Shown here piece after piece: positions 26,844 through 38,389 of a DNA stretch of 64,000 nt. This DNA comes from Enchytraeus crypticus (lineage: Eukaryota > Annelida > Clitellata > Enchytraeida > Enchytraeidae). Where the stretch lies: positions 75,001-139,000 of the forward strand of contig CAJHZI010000308.1 in assembly GCA_905160935.1 (NCBI GenBank). The letters run 5' to 3'. Position 1 is the stretch's first letter, and every line of letters starts with the position of its first letter. Position numbers and translations under genes: made by a program. The notes beneath the pieces are model-generated. The model saw only the letters and a list, made by a program, of their open reading frames with translations, did not search any database and had not been told where the DNA came from.

Positions 26844-28454
26844 GCTAGTGAAAGTAGCTGTGAAGCGTTCTTTATGCTTCAATAGACTACTAATTTCAAG
26901 CATGCGGTGTGGATCATGTGTAGTCGTCCCTCAGTGTAAGATATTTTATACGCAGACAATACAGATTTAGTTTAAGTTCGCTAGATGGACAAATTTTTTA
27001 TTATTTTGGATGAGAGACCATACCGAAAAACATTAAAGAAGATTAGGGACTACATAAATTTTGGTAGGCTAACAAAACAATCCCATTTATGTCTCCATAT
27101 ATGAAGCCTTTACAAATAAGGTATATTATACTTTATCCTTGATGATTATCAAGTTAATCTGGCTTTTAAAATTCAATCTGAAACAAAAGATAATTCTCAA
27201 TCATTAACCTCATTCAAATCATTTAATCTTTCGTGTTTGTGGGGTTGCTCTAGTTTGCAATTATCATGACACTATATTTATCTTCAGATAGTGGGAGTTG
27301 CCATATGTCGAACCACTTATTGTTGGATTTAAGCATAAAAGAAAAACCTTGAGCACCGTTTACGTTTATAATTGGTACTAATTGGTATAACGCAATTCAT
27401 CGAGATTACTCAACGAGGCAAAGGTAGAAAAATGATTTAGTCTGGCATTGACGTGTCTGCAAAGTGTGTCTATTTGACCAGACCGGACTATGTCTTGCTC
27501 TTTTAAGTACATTTCACTCGTCAGTGCATTTTCAGGCTCGACTGCAGACTTTAGTTAATATTTACTTAGGAAATCGGAAGAATTAAGTTAAATAGCACGC
27601 CATAGCTTTCTGCGCTTTATGTTTATGTCACGTATAGCCTTTTCTTTTTGAATATCTTGAATTTATCACTGGAACGTACATAGAATTAATGTCCATCAAA
27701 AATGACGCCCATAATCACATTCAGATATTCATCAGGAGTTAGGCAATTGGTAAATTCTACATTCGATACTTTACCATTTAAAAGGCCAGATAAAGAATCC
27801 CAATATTCATATTTCCACGAATAGCAATATTTTGTAACATTTAGAGAAACCGGTAGCTTTACTTATAAATACAGTATGGGACAAAATAAAGCTAATTATG
27901 ATCAATTTTAGAAATATGAGGATCTATATTGAAATCAGCTGATTTCTGTTATGATGCATGCCTCAAATATAACTTTCTAGTAAATAAGTACATGCATTAT
28001 GAGGAAATTTTACGCCAGCACAAATATGGCGATGCAATCCATAATCCGTATTACACTTTTAGGCAACAAGCCCTTTGCTCTACGCAGACATTTTAAATTC
28101 AAGAATGTTTAACTGACCTTTATGATAACTATACGAAGTCTACTGTTGGATTAACCATACGAAGAAATGGACACAACTTGTGATTAATTTAAAAGTCATT
28201 ATCCAGCGTTATTATTCTTTGAACTAATTTTTGAGCTCAAAGGCTGTAGGAATCAATTTGGCTATATTATCTCATAGATCAAGCTATGAATAAAGTTAAG
28301 CAGATAGACAATGAGAATATTTGAAGCCATCAAACGGTTCAGTTTACAATTTTAGTCTAGCACATACTGACCCGAATAGGCCTAAGCACTACTGCAGAAA
28401 TGTTTTACAGTTTCTTGTGACAAAAAAGATTATACGATAAAGTTACCTCTTACT
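26844..28454. other. Intron without a gene
   Basis: AT-rich unique sequence, no exon or repeat recognised. Confidence 0.5.
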
Positions 28455-28457
28455 TCC

Positions 28458-29607
28458 ATTGGCGTAACCACCGGGGGGGGACAGGGGGGACACGTCCCCC
28501 CAGAATTTAGACTGGGGGGACATGCATGCAAAATGTCCCCCCCCCCCAGAATTTAGGCTCAAATATATATATTTTATGTAAGAAATTGTGCGGATTTTCA
28601 ATGTCGCTCAATAACTGCATGTGTAAGTATTACAAGCATTAATAGAGCCTTGAAGTAGATCGAGTGGTAAACTGATATGCTTACATAATATTAATTATTG
28701 ACATTTTTAGTTGTACTGTGTATGCTCGGCCATAGACTCCTATTGTATACTGTCACATAATTTAGTAGTATATAGGAGACTATAGGGTTGAGCAACGAAT
28801 GTTAAGTGAGTGTGACGAAACATGGGAGAGGGCCAACTTGCCGAGCTAAGCAGGATGAAACTGTATAGGCCTACCTAGAGTTTGCGGCTGCATAGGCCTA
28901 TATTATTGTGTCTTGAGAGGTCAACTTATCAACCATCGGTAGATGCTCTGAAAAATGTGCATTAAAGTTTAGCTTATGGAGTTTGTTACAATATAAATTC
29001 ATAGACAGTAAACCAAGTTCTGCATAATTGCATCATGGATAAATTTCTGTTAAAGACCAAGAAGCCGCGTCTGGTAAGAATTAATACATTACTAATTTCG
29101 AATTCTGAAAGTTGTAAATGCAATTTCATAGTATCATTCAGAGTTTTGTTAGAAAATCTCGAGGAATTTGCGCACGCCGTTGCTTCTACCGTGCAGGGCA
29201 AGGTCACTACCAGTGAATCGATTTTTGAAAGGTAAAAGCTGGTAAAGCTAATGTTAACGTCAGTTTCCTCGCTCTATAGCGATGTCAGTGACGGGCTAGC
29301 ACAGGATTTGAACCCCTCGCACACACTGATCCGCGGTCGAGTACCTTACCGACATCGCCACTGGCTCCAGCCAGTAGTTGTACTGTGTATTCTAGTGAAA
29401 CTAATTAAGTTCCCCCCCCCCCCTCCTTAACTACTGCTCTTACATACATATTTACACATAGAAATTGCCATAAAAACAATGAAAATCTAGTTTACATTTT
29501 TTATTGGCGGGCCTAAGGGGGGGGGGGGGGGGCAGGCTCCCGCCCTCCCCCCGTGGTTGCGCCAATGATTGTGTCCCCCCAGATTTTCGGTCGTGGCTAC
29601 GCTTACT
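28458..29607. mobile_element. Non-autonomous DNA element, GGCGTAACCAC family, copy 1 (hAT-like remnant?)
   Basis: Begins GGCGTAACCACCGGGGG and ends ATTTTCGGTCGTGGCTACGC. A second copy with the same ends lies at 58511-61137, and both share GTGACGAAACATGG and CCGAGCTAAGC blocks. A short frame at 29035 starts MDKFLLKTKKPR, reminiscent of hAT-related proteins, but no transposase core is present. A SINE and long G/C tracts are nested inside. Confidence 0.55.
29236..29376 (-). mobile_element. tRNA-derived SINE, family 1
   Basis: Full-length reverse copy from AAGCTGGTAAAGCTAATG to GCCACTGGCTCCAGCCAGT, nested in the GGCGTAACCAC element. Confidence 0.8.
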
Positions 29608-30137
29608 TCCAATGAAACCTACCGATAGGCAGAATTAGAGCTTTATTAGGAATTCATATATTAAGAATTTTAAAAATCATGTTAATTTTCAGCATTTAAT
29701 TGAGACTTCAGAGGTAACTTCAATTAGAGATTCTCTAGATCTCCATTTGCGTATTTTTCTAGATTTCATTTCTACATAGGAGCCCCTAGGTTATTAAGAC
29801 ATTTAGGAAACACAAACACATACCAATTAAGTGAATTATTGACTTATTAAATTATTGTTGCTGATGTCCTAATCAAGAATTATTCTGTCGTCCGTGACTA
29901 ATCTAGAGGTAGGTGGAGTCATTACAATAGAATAGAAAATGTTTGCAACTTTTCATAGACACAAATAAGAATGCGATATCATCAAGAATTAGAATTTGAC
30001 ACAAATATTGTATAAAAAGAAATAAAAAATCTAATTGTTTTTGGAGAAAAATTTAGATTTATAGTTATTTTATATGAAATTTCTGGGTCAAAAGCATAAA
30101 GATACATGTAGCTAAAGGCAGAGAGTGAGAGAGGGAG

Positions 30138-30168
<31 letters not shown>

Positions 30169-31164
30169 GAGGAGAAGAGGGAGTAAGAGAGACAGGGAGA
30201 CAGACAGATATAAAAGGTGGACTGGACAGAAATAAAGCTAGATGGAGATAGGAAAATAGAGACGAGAATTGTGTGTGAGTGCGTACCCATGTGTGCTTCT
30301 AAAATATGTGCTGGAGATCCATAGGAACAAAAATCAAATGCTAATGAGAAACAGTGAGTCAGAAAAAAGTAATGAGAGTTATAAACACAGCCAAACTGTC
30401 TTGATCAGTCATTTCACTGTTTTCATAGAAAGAGGCCTGATTTATAATGGAAGCGATGTGGCAGCGAGTGAAGCCTTGAATGGTTTCTTTCGCTTAGAAG
30501 TGAAATTGAAAGACGCTCGAGGTAAAGAAGTCCAAGAGATTGAAGCTTGATGCAACCTACGAATGAATCGCCCTATTTCTATTCGCTGCACTAATGCTTG
30601 CAGCAATAATAGCTCATCGTCCTCAAGGGGTTTACAGCTCTTGAAGGCTGCTGTACTGACGGTGGGAATATATTACAAGGCAAACTCTAAGGTTGTTTGC
30701 ATTAGAGAATACAACATGGTTTGCGTGCCCAATCCACAACAACAATACATAAAATAGTATTGATCTCATTGGCTTTCTGTATAATAGTTAGTGTAAATTG
30801 ATATAATAGTGTCATTTTTATCTACACATTTCTTATTTGATGTTAACTATGTATTCACATCATATTAGCTATCGTATCTGTTAGCATTAGATTAATTAAT
30901 CGCCATTGCTATCATGCAGATGGGTTCGATCATAAATTAAACGATAACCTGACATATTTTCTTCAAAATAAAATAAAATTCAATAAAGCTAACAGAATTT
31001 GAATTTAGTCACAAGTAAAATTGAATATGGATAAAGTTAAATATGGGTAACTTACGTACTTTTTAGCTCTGTGTACTACTGTACGTTCACTATAATTATA
31101 ACTGAGACATGTTTAACCGTTTTGCAGGAGACAGACAATAAATGTATTGGCAAATAAATGAATT
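29608..31164. other. Intron without a gene
   Basis: Contains a GA microsatellite at 30119-30200. Short open frames at 30269-30550 and 30563-30757 have no recognisable domain and no splice support. Confidence 0.5.
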
Positions 31165-31277
31165 GGATGGCTAAATGAATAGCAAGCTTGCTTAAGAAGC
31201 AGGAGGCCATCGGTTCGAATCTTAGCCGGACCGTCCCTTTGAATTATGGAAACAGACGTTACATTTAGCTTTATAGC
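31165..31277 (+). mobile_element. tRNA-derived SINE, family 2
   Basis: GGATGGCTAAATGAATAGCA, GCTTAAGAAGCAGG, then GGTTCGAATCTTAGCC is a clear tRNA-like head with A and B boxes. The anticodon arm does not fold well, and a GAAACAGACGTTA tail follows, so I call a SINE and not a tRNA gene. Confidence 0.6.
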
Positions 31278-31309
31278 CTGTTAACAATAATCGCACGAAA
31301 TCTAGCTTA

Positions 31310-31850
31310 ATAATTATTAGCTTTGAAGTGCCTCGAGATTCAATTTTGTGTCCGTTTCTCATTTTTTATACAAATGATCTTACATCATATAAAAAATTTG
31401 AATACTTTTAATATTTGCTAATGATTCAAACAGGCACGATATTCTCGTTCAGACATAGAAATTAACACAGGTAGCTAACATTGAACTTATTAATTTTGTT
31501 GATTGGTTCAGAGCGAATGCCTCCTTTACTATTGTCTAAACAACTTTTTAATATCTAATAATATTTATTAAATAATTACATGTTACTAAAATAATTAAGC
31601 CATAAACTCAAATAATGTCCTTTAGATTTTTCATTGACGACCATTTTTTAAAAGTCTCTCAAGCTGATTTTACAAAATTTCTAGGTGCTACCATTAACCC
31701 AGTATCTGAAGATTCAAGTAGCACTTCCTGTATGGCTTCCAGATTAGACATAATAAAACCAGCATATCCATTGTAACTATTTAAAACGGTTAGCTGCTCT
31801 TTTGTAAACAAAATTTTATTTAGTATTTGACATTTTCTAGAATATTTCTA
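31310..31850 (+). pseudogene. CR1-like reverse transcriptase remnant next to an exon
   Basis: Reads EVPRDSILCPFLIFYTNDL (the P-x-S-x-L-x-P-x-L block before the catalytic box), then after stops INFVDWFRANA and a FLGA-like piece. It ends just before the next exon's acceptor. Confidence 0.65.
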
Positions 31851-31857
31851 TTTTTAG

Positions 31858-31973
31858 ATCCACCATACTTTGAGCTGAGACCTAGTGCTCTGTATCAGAG
31901 AAGGCTGTCTCAGTCCGTGACCTTTCCTTGTCAAGTTATCGGTGATCCTACACCAACAGTACAATGGAGAAAG
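31858..31973 (+). CDS. IGSF9: IGSF9/Turtle-like gene, first half of Ig5
   Basis: Exon of 116 bp, acceptor CTATTTTTAG, donor GTACGCC. With the split first base it encodes 39 residues, starting DPPYFELRPSALY and ending GDPTPTVQWRK, ending in phase 0. DPPYF-x-RP, then PC, GDP and WRK is a strong signature of the fifth immunoglobulin domain of IGSF9/Turtle. The second half of the domain is the exon at 63098. The 31-kb intron between them contains the Polinton. Confidence 0.88.
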
Positions 31974-33292
31974 GTACGCCAACTGTAAATTATTTCTCGA
32001 GATATTTATGTCTTTATATTACTTTCACTATACCTTTGTTCCTCTTATTTCTTTAACTAAGTAAATTTCGTTCCCTTTGTCTCGTGTACTCGTCTCATTT
32101 TTAAGCAAATAGGTACAAATACTAGGCACCATTCTATGCTATGAATAAAATGAAACAAATAAAGTTATTGAAATGTAAAGATGGACTGAGATACATCGTT
32201 GACCCAGAAAGGTTAGGGTCCTTAAACTTCTCTTTGTTATCTCAAGTGGAGGACCCGGATTCTACTGATAGAAGAACCTTACCAACTTATTTAATTTGGC
32301 AAAGTTATTTACTTAATTTAGTGAACTTATTTCAGATATGAGAACTTCTTTCAATCCTTACCTTGGATTTGCAAGCATTATTGCATATGTCGACATATCT
32401 TGACTGAAGATTGTATTTTTCTATCATATCTTGTATGTGCTAATATATGTATATTAATACATGTTAATAAGTAACATATGTTCATAAAAATTTATTTCTT
32501 AATTATTACGTTTATTATGTCCAATGTGCAATATGACCTGTACAATCATTGCTTATTAAGAACACTTAATAGCTATTAATTTAATTCTTTTCTAATTGCT
32601 ATAAATTGCTATAAGTATATCAGAAATTAAATATTTTTGAATTTATTTCTGTGCATTTTAAAGCTATTATCAATGTAATATGGATTTTTATGTACGAATG
32701 TCTATGTTTATGGGTGTTTGGTGTTCCAATCATTTGTTTAGCTATTATGGTTTTAATTGTTGATGTATCTCAAACTTCCTAGTTCATGACTGCGTGTGGC
32801 AATTTTCGTCATCTGAGTTCATCATTAAATTTGTACCTTCTTAGTTTATCAGATTTTACTAATTAGATCAACAAATATATGACTTTAATACTCGAAGTTA
32901 TGAATATTATCATTAGAAAATTGTACAAAATGACAAAAAATGAAATGCAAAAACATAACGAGCATAATGGGAAAATAGACAAATCGAAAAAGTAACACCT
33001 AAGCACGGCGAATATAGAAAAGAAAACAGATGCTGTAGATGAAGAAAACTGATGACAGTGGAATGATTGATCACGGAAGAATTGCGGTGGCGTTGATGAC
33101 GATAAATATGTGCTGAAGCAGTCATGGCCAGCGTGCAGGTTATGCGGTTGCTAACATCTAACCTGAGCGCGTACATTTTTTGATATCACAGAAACCTGTG
33201 GGAAAAAGTAGAGCCTTCTGAATGGTTAATATGCACAAAAATATAGCTACAGCTCATTTGGATGTGAAAAATAGTTATCTTTAAATCTAATA
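31974..33292. other. Intron without a gene
   Basis: AT-rich unique sequence; short frames at 32141-32341 and 32913-33176 show no domain. Confidence 0.5.
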
Positions 33293-33430
33293 CTGGCTGG
33301 AGCCAGTGGCGAAGTCGGTAAGATATTCGATCTCGGATCTGTATGTGTTCAAATCCTGGGCTCGCCCGTCACTGACATCGCTTTCGAGTGAGGAAACTGA
33401 CGTTAACCTTAGCTTTACCAGCTTTTTTTA
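33293..33430 (+). mobile_element. tRNA-derived SINE, family 1, well preserved
   Basis: Best full-length plus-strand copy: ACTGGCTGGAGCCAGTGGCG, GTCGGTAAGATATTCGA, GTTCAAATCCTGGGCTCGCC, TCACTGACATCGCTTTCGAG, GAGGAAACTGACGTTAAC and CTTTACCAGC followed by T. The extreme 5' end is itself a small palindrome. Confidence 0.85.
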
Positions 33431-33965
33431 ATAGCCCAATTTTAAAAAGTCACTTTTTGTAAAACATGGACAATCTGAGTCCCATTAAAAATATTTCTAT
33501 TAAATTTGATGAGTTAATGGAAAAATTCCTCCTCTACGGGTTACTAGAATTTCAAGGTAAAATATCACAAATTAATAAACTATCTCAATATTGCTAGAGG
33601 ATTTTTTTTCTCAATCTTTAAATAGTTAAAAAGTTGTAAATTTCGGTTTAACGTCTGTGTTCGTATGTCTGTGGCTACTGTCAGAAACGGCTATTACAGT
33701 TAATTACATTACAATTATCGAAAAAAGTTCTTTCAGTTTATGCCTAAAAGTTGTCAATATAGTTCTAAACTGCCTCAAATGAATGGAATCGGTTATAGAC
33801 TGTCAGTAAATAACACAAACGCTCTATTTAACGTTAATATTTAGGACTAAAAAATTTGACGTTGCGAAAAAAGTGAATATATAGGGGACCTAAAGTTATC
33901 GCCAGAAAGTTATTGTCAACAAACGACAGAATGTATTTAGAGTAACGACACTGTTATAAAATGTC

Positions 33966-34010
<45 letters not shown>

Positions 34011-34912
34011 TAGTGTACCGTCTACTGGCAGGTCCATGGTATATAGCGCCTCCACTATTCTCAATCTTCCGTTTTCCTCTTCACGTCTACATGCGAGTGG
34101 ATCTTTAAATCATATATAATATTCCTTTTGATATACCATTATTCTTGGAGGATTCTGCTTTTATGCCTTCCAGTCGGGCCCCCTATGCCTTCCTCAGCTT
34201 CGACTAACATTTACTAGGCAGGGCGTCATTCCCTGAGAACACTATCCTGTTTACATATATGAAAAGTTAATAAAGAATGAGACTGTTTCACTTACAAGAG
34301 GAAACGAGAACTGGTTTGACCGAAAAGACAAAATGACACGCGAGATGCACGTTATACACTGAAGTTGAGAGACAAAGGCAATGGGAGAAAGTTAGGTCCC
34401 GTTGTATATTGTCATGTTATGAATTGGCGACCTTAAATACGGTATAGGAATGTAATCGGATGTAAGCTTAAGCTAATAGTGAAAATTAACATTGATACAA
34501 AGATTTCAGAATAAAGAACAGAGGCGTTTGGATTTCTTTGTGTGATGAGCTTCGCTCGATAGTTTCACCATTTGTTTTCCTATTACATACTAATAATTAT
34601 ATAATTATCACTTACAATGTTAATATAATTAAAATTAAATCTATTTTTAAAGGTTGATTAAAAAGGTTTCGTTGTTTAGGCCTTTTACCAAAATCCAAAG
34701 CATACATAATGAAAAGCATTATGTATGCTTCATGCTATGCTTAAGCATAAAGTAACGAACCTGTTTAATTTATTAAATTGACAAATTGTCGCTGACAATT
34801 TGTTGTACTTGACATTTTTGTGCTTTTTCACAAAAAATTAAAATCGTTATATCATTATTGTGAATTTAGTGTAGTTTATTGATTTTCAATACAGGCATAC
34901 AGACACATGTAT

Positions 34913-34970
<58 letters not shown>

Positions 34971-35600
34971 GCAAAGGATGAGGAAGAGAGAAAGAGGCAG
35001 CAGATCTCAATTGGAGAAAGAAAGATGCGACAGAAAAGAATGCAAACGTCAGTAAGGATAGAGAGCGATATTTGGGAATCGGTAACAAGCATAATTATAC
35101 TGATAGGCATTCATTGAGCTATCCGTGAACTCCAAAGGTTTAATTGGATACAAAAAAACTTCCATGTCTTTAAAGAATGGAATGTATGAGAATTACACTA
35201 AAAAGAACAATTACACAGTTCGGGTTACTCATCCATCTTTTATGACTGATTATGATGTCGTCTAATCATCTTCGTCCGTTCTGGAGAGAATGTGAAGGTG
35301 CATTCCTCCATTCGCTTTGGTCACCTGCGAGCGTCATACCTTCTTCCCAAGAGATTTTCCTAACTTGCAAATCATTACTGATTGCATTGCGCTATGTTAT
35401 TTTAGGTCTTACGCTCTTCCTATTTTCTTGACTTGGTTTACAGTTAATTGTGATCTTTTACATCTATCCTCAGACATTCTCATTAGAATGATGTTCCAAG
35501 AATCTCATTCTTCTGTTAGACACTATTACACTATAATTCATTCATTTCTTAGTCCAGACATCTTCAGATATGGTTTAGTTTCTGCTGTGACAATAATATT
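33431..35600. other. Intron without a gene
   Basis: Contains a TA microsatellite at 33968-34010, a weak relative of the CCTTCCTCAG repeat at about 34030-34240, and a GA microsatellite at 34913-34968. Confidence 0.55.
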
Positions 35601-35775
35601 ACTGATTCGAGATTGGAACAGGTACGGAGTTCCAAATATTTGTTTCATACTATAACTCTGATGGAAATGTGACACTGAAATATATATTACGATTGCACAA
35701 GCAGAAGAGGCCTTCAGTATTACGAAAGAACTTTTAACAATTCAACAAAAAATTACGTGTATGTGTAGCTGATTT
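35601..35775 (+). pseudogene. RTE-like LINE fragment
   Basis: GATTGGAACAGGTACGGAGT, TCCAAATATTTG, CATACTATAAC and GATTGCACAAGCAGAAGA blocks match the order seen at 59815-60065, where the sequence encodes LEQVRSFKYSG. Only this short piece remains. Confidence 0.6.
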
Positions 35776-35989
35776 AACATAACATAACCTAACATTACAT
35801 AGTCAGGAAACAATGATATGCTTGTTTAAGACTCTTCAGACTCTTAACTAGTACCTATTAATATTGATAACACCTCATAGCTCAATATAAAATGTCTAAT
35901 TTAACCATCTGTACATCGTAAAATACTTAATTAGTCCTACTTTAAAAAATCAAATCATACAAACTTCATGTCAATATATCAAATTTATA

Positions 35990-35995
35990 CATATG
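35990..35995. repeat. Target-site duplication of the Polinton (left)
   Basis: CATATG directly precedes the element terminus AGTAGT. The same six bases follow the right terminus at 53695-53700. Six base pairs is the usual Polinton target duplication length. Confidence 0.92.
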
Positions 35996-36147
35996 AGTAG
36001 TTAATATTGAGTAACCTTTGAGTACCAGTGCCAAAGGGGGGTACAATTGAAACACCATAATTCGCTCACTTCGTTCGCTCTTAAGGTGTTTCAATGGTAC
36101 TCCACCCTTTGACACTTGTACTCAAAGGTTACTCAATATTAACTACT
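35996..36147. repeat. Left terminal repeat with fold-back palindrome
   Basis: Outer arm begins AGTAGTTAATATTGAGTAAC. The inner arm, ending at 36147, is its reverse complement; the first 30 bp are a perfect match and later positions mismatch. The centre holds two direct TTCGCTC copies. The outer arm also matches the right terminus, so it is both a terminal inverted repeat and a local hairpin. Confidence 0.92.
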
Positions 36148-36223
36148 TCCATGATTTATATTATCACTTCTTATATTATAGGAATTGTGTATGAGATAGT
36201 ATCCTATTTGAGCGTACCATTTA

Positions 36224-37135
36224 CTATGCAACCTCAGATAGTATTTGTTCACTGAAATATAAAAACCCTAAATCAATAAGTAATAAATTCTTTTGAATTA
36301 TCAGTTCTTTAATATTTGAATTTCTCATTTTAGACCCAATTCGATTTATAAATCTTCTATATTTTTTACGATTAGTCCCAGGTTCTGGCGTCAAAACTAA
36401 ACCTTCTCTTATTAAATTTGATTTTAATTCAATGAACACATCAGACGATAGTTCTTCAATAATATTTATTATCATAGCTTCTAAATCACGTATATGCATA
36501 AAATCATAAGCAATGTTCCTTCCTTCAAAAACTTCATTAAATAGAGTTGTTAAAGTGATAACAAGCCTATACATTCTATTGAACTCTTGATAATCTGGAT
36601 TTATACCTAATACAGCAGTTGCGACTTTTAATAAATTTTCTATACTTATGTCAGACTTTTTAATTAAAATTTGTAAATATATTTTATCAATTACATCATT
36701 CTTCAATTTAGTATCTACATATATTTTCGTAGCACAATCATTATCATCCACTGGGTTTTTAACATTTGCAATTTTATTATTATTCATATTTAGCTCACTA
36801 TTTTTATCTATTTTCTTATCTAAATAACCCAATACCTTATTTTCTAATATACTTAAATTCACAATACTGGTTTTATCTACATAATGTTTATTCGCACAAT
36901 CATTATCATTCTCTGGGTTTTTAACATTTACAATTTTACTATTATTCATATCTAATTCACCATCTTTTAATTTAGCCATTAAACCATTAGCAGATAGGCT
37001 TAGCATATTATTGATATTAGGATCTATCTTTACCGATAGTGAATCGTTTATAGAACTTAGTCCTCCATATGACAACAGTTTTAAATTAGATTCTAGCTTT
37101 TTAGATTGTCTACCAAATAGATCTACAGTGTTCAT
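36224..37135 (-). CDS. Fibre-like protein (putative)
   Basis: 303 residues. Residues 31-56 read like a fibre shaft (SLSVKI, MLSLSANGLMAKL). Two repeats follow at about 61-87 and 115-141: LDMNNSKIVNVKNP...DC-NKHYVD and LNMNNNKIANVKNP...DCATKIYVD. This M-N-x-KI-NVKNP-x-D-C-x-K-x-YVD motif resembles trimerising segments of phage tail fibres. The C-terminal half is helical and unrecognised. A role as a virion spike is inferred from the motif and from its position at the end of the capsid block. The start is in AGTAATAAATG. A diverged inverted copy of its last codons lies at 50774-50923. Confidence 0.65.
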   Translation of the reverse strand: MNTVDLFGRQSKKLESNLKLLSYGGLSSINDSLSVKIDPNINNMLSLSANGLMAKLKDGELDMNNSKIVNVKNPENDNDCANKHYVDKTSIVNLSILENKVLGYLDKKIDKNSELNMNNNKIANVKNPVDDNDCATKIYVDTKLKNDVIDKIYLQILIKKSDISIENLLKVATAVLGINPDYQEFNRMYRLVITLTTLFNEVFEGRNIAYDFMHIRDLEAMIINIIEELSSDVFIELKSNLIREGLVLTPEPGTNRKKYRRFINRIGSKMRNSNIKELIIQKNLLLIDLGFLYFSEQILSEVA

Positions 37136-37141
37136 TTATTA

Positions 37142-37528
37142 CTATAAAAATTCTTTTATAATATCATTTGATTTCTTTTCTGTTAAATCTCCGTTACACT
37201 TCATTACATAATTCATTTGTTGTTTCAATCTATCTAACCTAGATATCATATTATTTAGTTCTGCTTTCCTACTTTTGAGATTAAATTTAGTTGATATAGC
37301 TGTTGATAAGGCTCCAACAGCTGATAATGTAGTAATGATTACTGTAGGAAGTAATGGCAATGCAAATACTCCAGATATTGTAGTTGTTACTGTTGAAACA
37401 GTTAATGATGTAACTATTGTTATACCATATGCTACTTGAACTATTTTTCTCTTTCTTTTCAAATTTTTGATTTTAGCTTCACAATCTTCTAGCTTATCAC
37501 TCAAAAATTGTTTTACATTATTCGTCAT
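37142..37528 (-). CDS. Small membrane hairpin protein
   Basis: 128 residues: a charged coiled-coil-like N-terminus (residues 1-30), two hydrophobic segments at about 33-56 and 58-78, and a charged C-terminal coil. The layout suits a membrane hairpin or holin-like protein, but no family is recognised. Its ATG lies one base after the protease stop and is the only start in the block without TAAATG (it reads AATAGAATG), so it may be translated from the protease transcript. Confidence 0.6.
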   Translation of the reverse strand: MTNNVKQFLSDKLEDCEAKIKNLKRKRKIVQVAYGITIVTSLTVSTVTTTISGVFALPLLPTVIITTLSAVGALSTAISTKFNLKSRKAELNNMISRLDRLKQQMNYVMKCNGDLTEKKSNDIIKEFL

Positions 37529-37529
37529 T

Positions 37530-37931
37530 CTATTTAACTAAAGATAAAATTAAATCTTTATAATCGGATCCTTCACTTAATCGTTTCAGTACAATCAGAC
37601 ACCATTTACCGCAATTCTGATCTATCAATCCTTGCAATTGAAATGTAGAGTATAAAATAGGTGATCCTAAATATTCAATTACTTCTTTTGGTGGAGGTAA
37701 ACCAAAACTGTTAAAATAATATTTTTCATTATTAATTTTAAACCAACAAGTCCAATGACTACCACTTTCACTAGATAAATTTAAATTTAATATTCCACAC
37801 TCAACTTTACAAGATTTTAAATTCTTCAATTCATCTCTCATATAGCAACCCCTAAAACTTTTAATTTTTAACATTTTTGAATAATTCTCAATTTCAATAT
37901 TACTAAGAGCCCTATCAGGAATACTATCCAT
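37530..37931 (-). CDS. PRO: Adenain-like cysteine protease
   Basis: 133 residues, short like other Polinton proteases. The Ulp1/adenain order is visible: histidine 59 in GSHWTCWF, the acid position in YYFNSFGLPP (here asparagine 74), a glutamine-containing segment TFQLQG, and the nucleophile cysteine 107 in NCGKWC. In adenoviruses and Polintons this enzyme matures capsid and core proteins. Candidate substrates lie next to it, since both small core-like proteins contain glycine-rich GG/GKG segments. Asn for Asp/Glu at the acid position is seen in some members of the clan, so activity is not excluded. Confidence 0.85.
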   Translation of the reverse strand: MDSIPDRALSNIEIENYSKMLKIKSFRGCYMRDELKNLKSCKVECGILNLNLSSESGSHWTCWFKINNEKYYFNSFGLPPPKEVIEYLGSPILYSTFQLQGLIDQNCGKWCLIVLKRLSEGSDYKDLILSLVK

Positions 37932-37938
37932 TTATTGG

Positions 37939-38373
37939 TTATAATCTTAATCCTTTTCCCTTTGATCTACCTGTTCCAGTCTTCTTTAATTGATCCTCAA
38001 GCGCTTTATTATGTCTTGCTGTTTCTTTATCAGCTTGACTTTGTTGAACTCTTGATGCAACAGTTCCTGCAACTGTACTTACTCCTCCCAAAGCAGCAGC
38101 AATAATAGGAATTAATACTGCTAAAGGTAAAAGCCCCCCTTTCTTTATTTTATTACTTATAAATTTTAATTGTGCTGAAGAAAACTTTAAATCATGAACA
38201 TTACCATCATGCAATTTATTTATTTGAGTTGCAGTTAATGGTAAATTATATCCATGTTGGTTCATATCTGTTTTACTTAATCTCAAAGTAACTTCTGTAT
38301 TGCCTTTAATCGCAATAGCAATTTTCTCTATCTGGCTTTTAGTCAAGGTAAACTTTGTTTGATAATAAGTCAT
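37939..38373 (-). CDS. Core-like protein with membrane-active segment
   Basis: 144 residues. A basic KKGGLLPLAVLIPIIAAALG segment at about 76-97 is followed by a polar helix and a basic tail (GRSKGKGLRL). A GG followed by a hydrophobic stretch looks like a protease-released amphipathic or membrane-lytic segment as in adenovirus minor core proteins. The N-terminal half is unrecognised. It sits between the protease and the major capsid protein. Start in AAATAAATG. Confidence 0.65.
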   Translation of the reverse strand: MTYYQTKFTLTKSQIEKIAIAIKGNTEVTLRLSKTDMNQHGYNLPLTATQINKLHDGNVHDLKFSSAQLKFISNKIKKGGLLPLAVLIPIIAAALGGVSTVAGTVASRVQQSQADKETARHNKALEDQLKKTGTGRSKGKGLRL

Positions 38374-38389
38374 TTATTTAGATAAAATT

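Noticed and set aside
28986..29235. Overlapping frames of 73 and 66 residues as host genes
   Set aside because: They lie inside a dispersed DNA element; at best an hAT-like N-terminal fragment.
31165..31240. tRNA gene
   Set aside because: A and B boxes are present, but the anticodon region does not fold well and a SINE tail follows.
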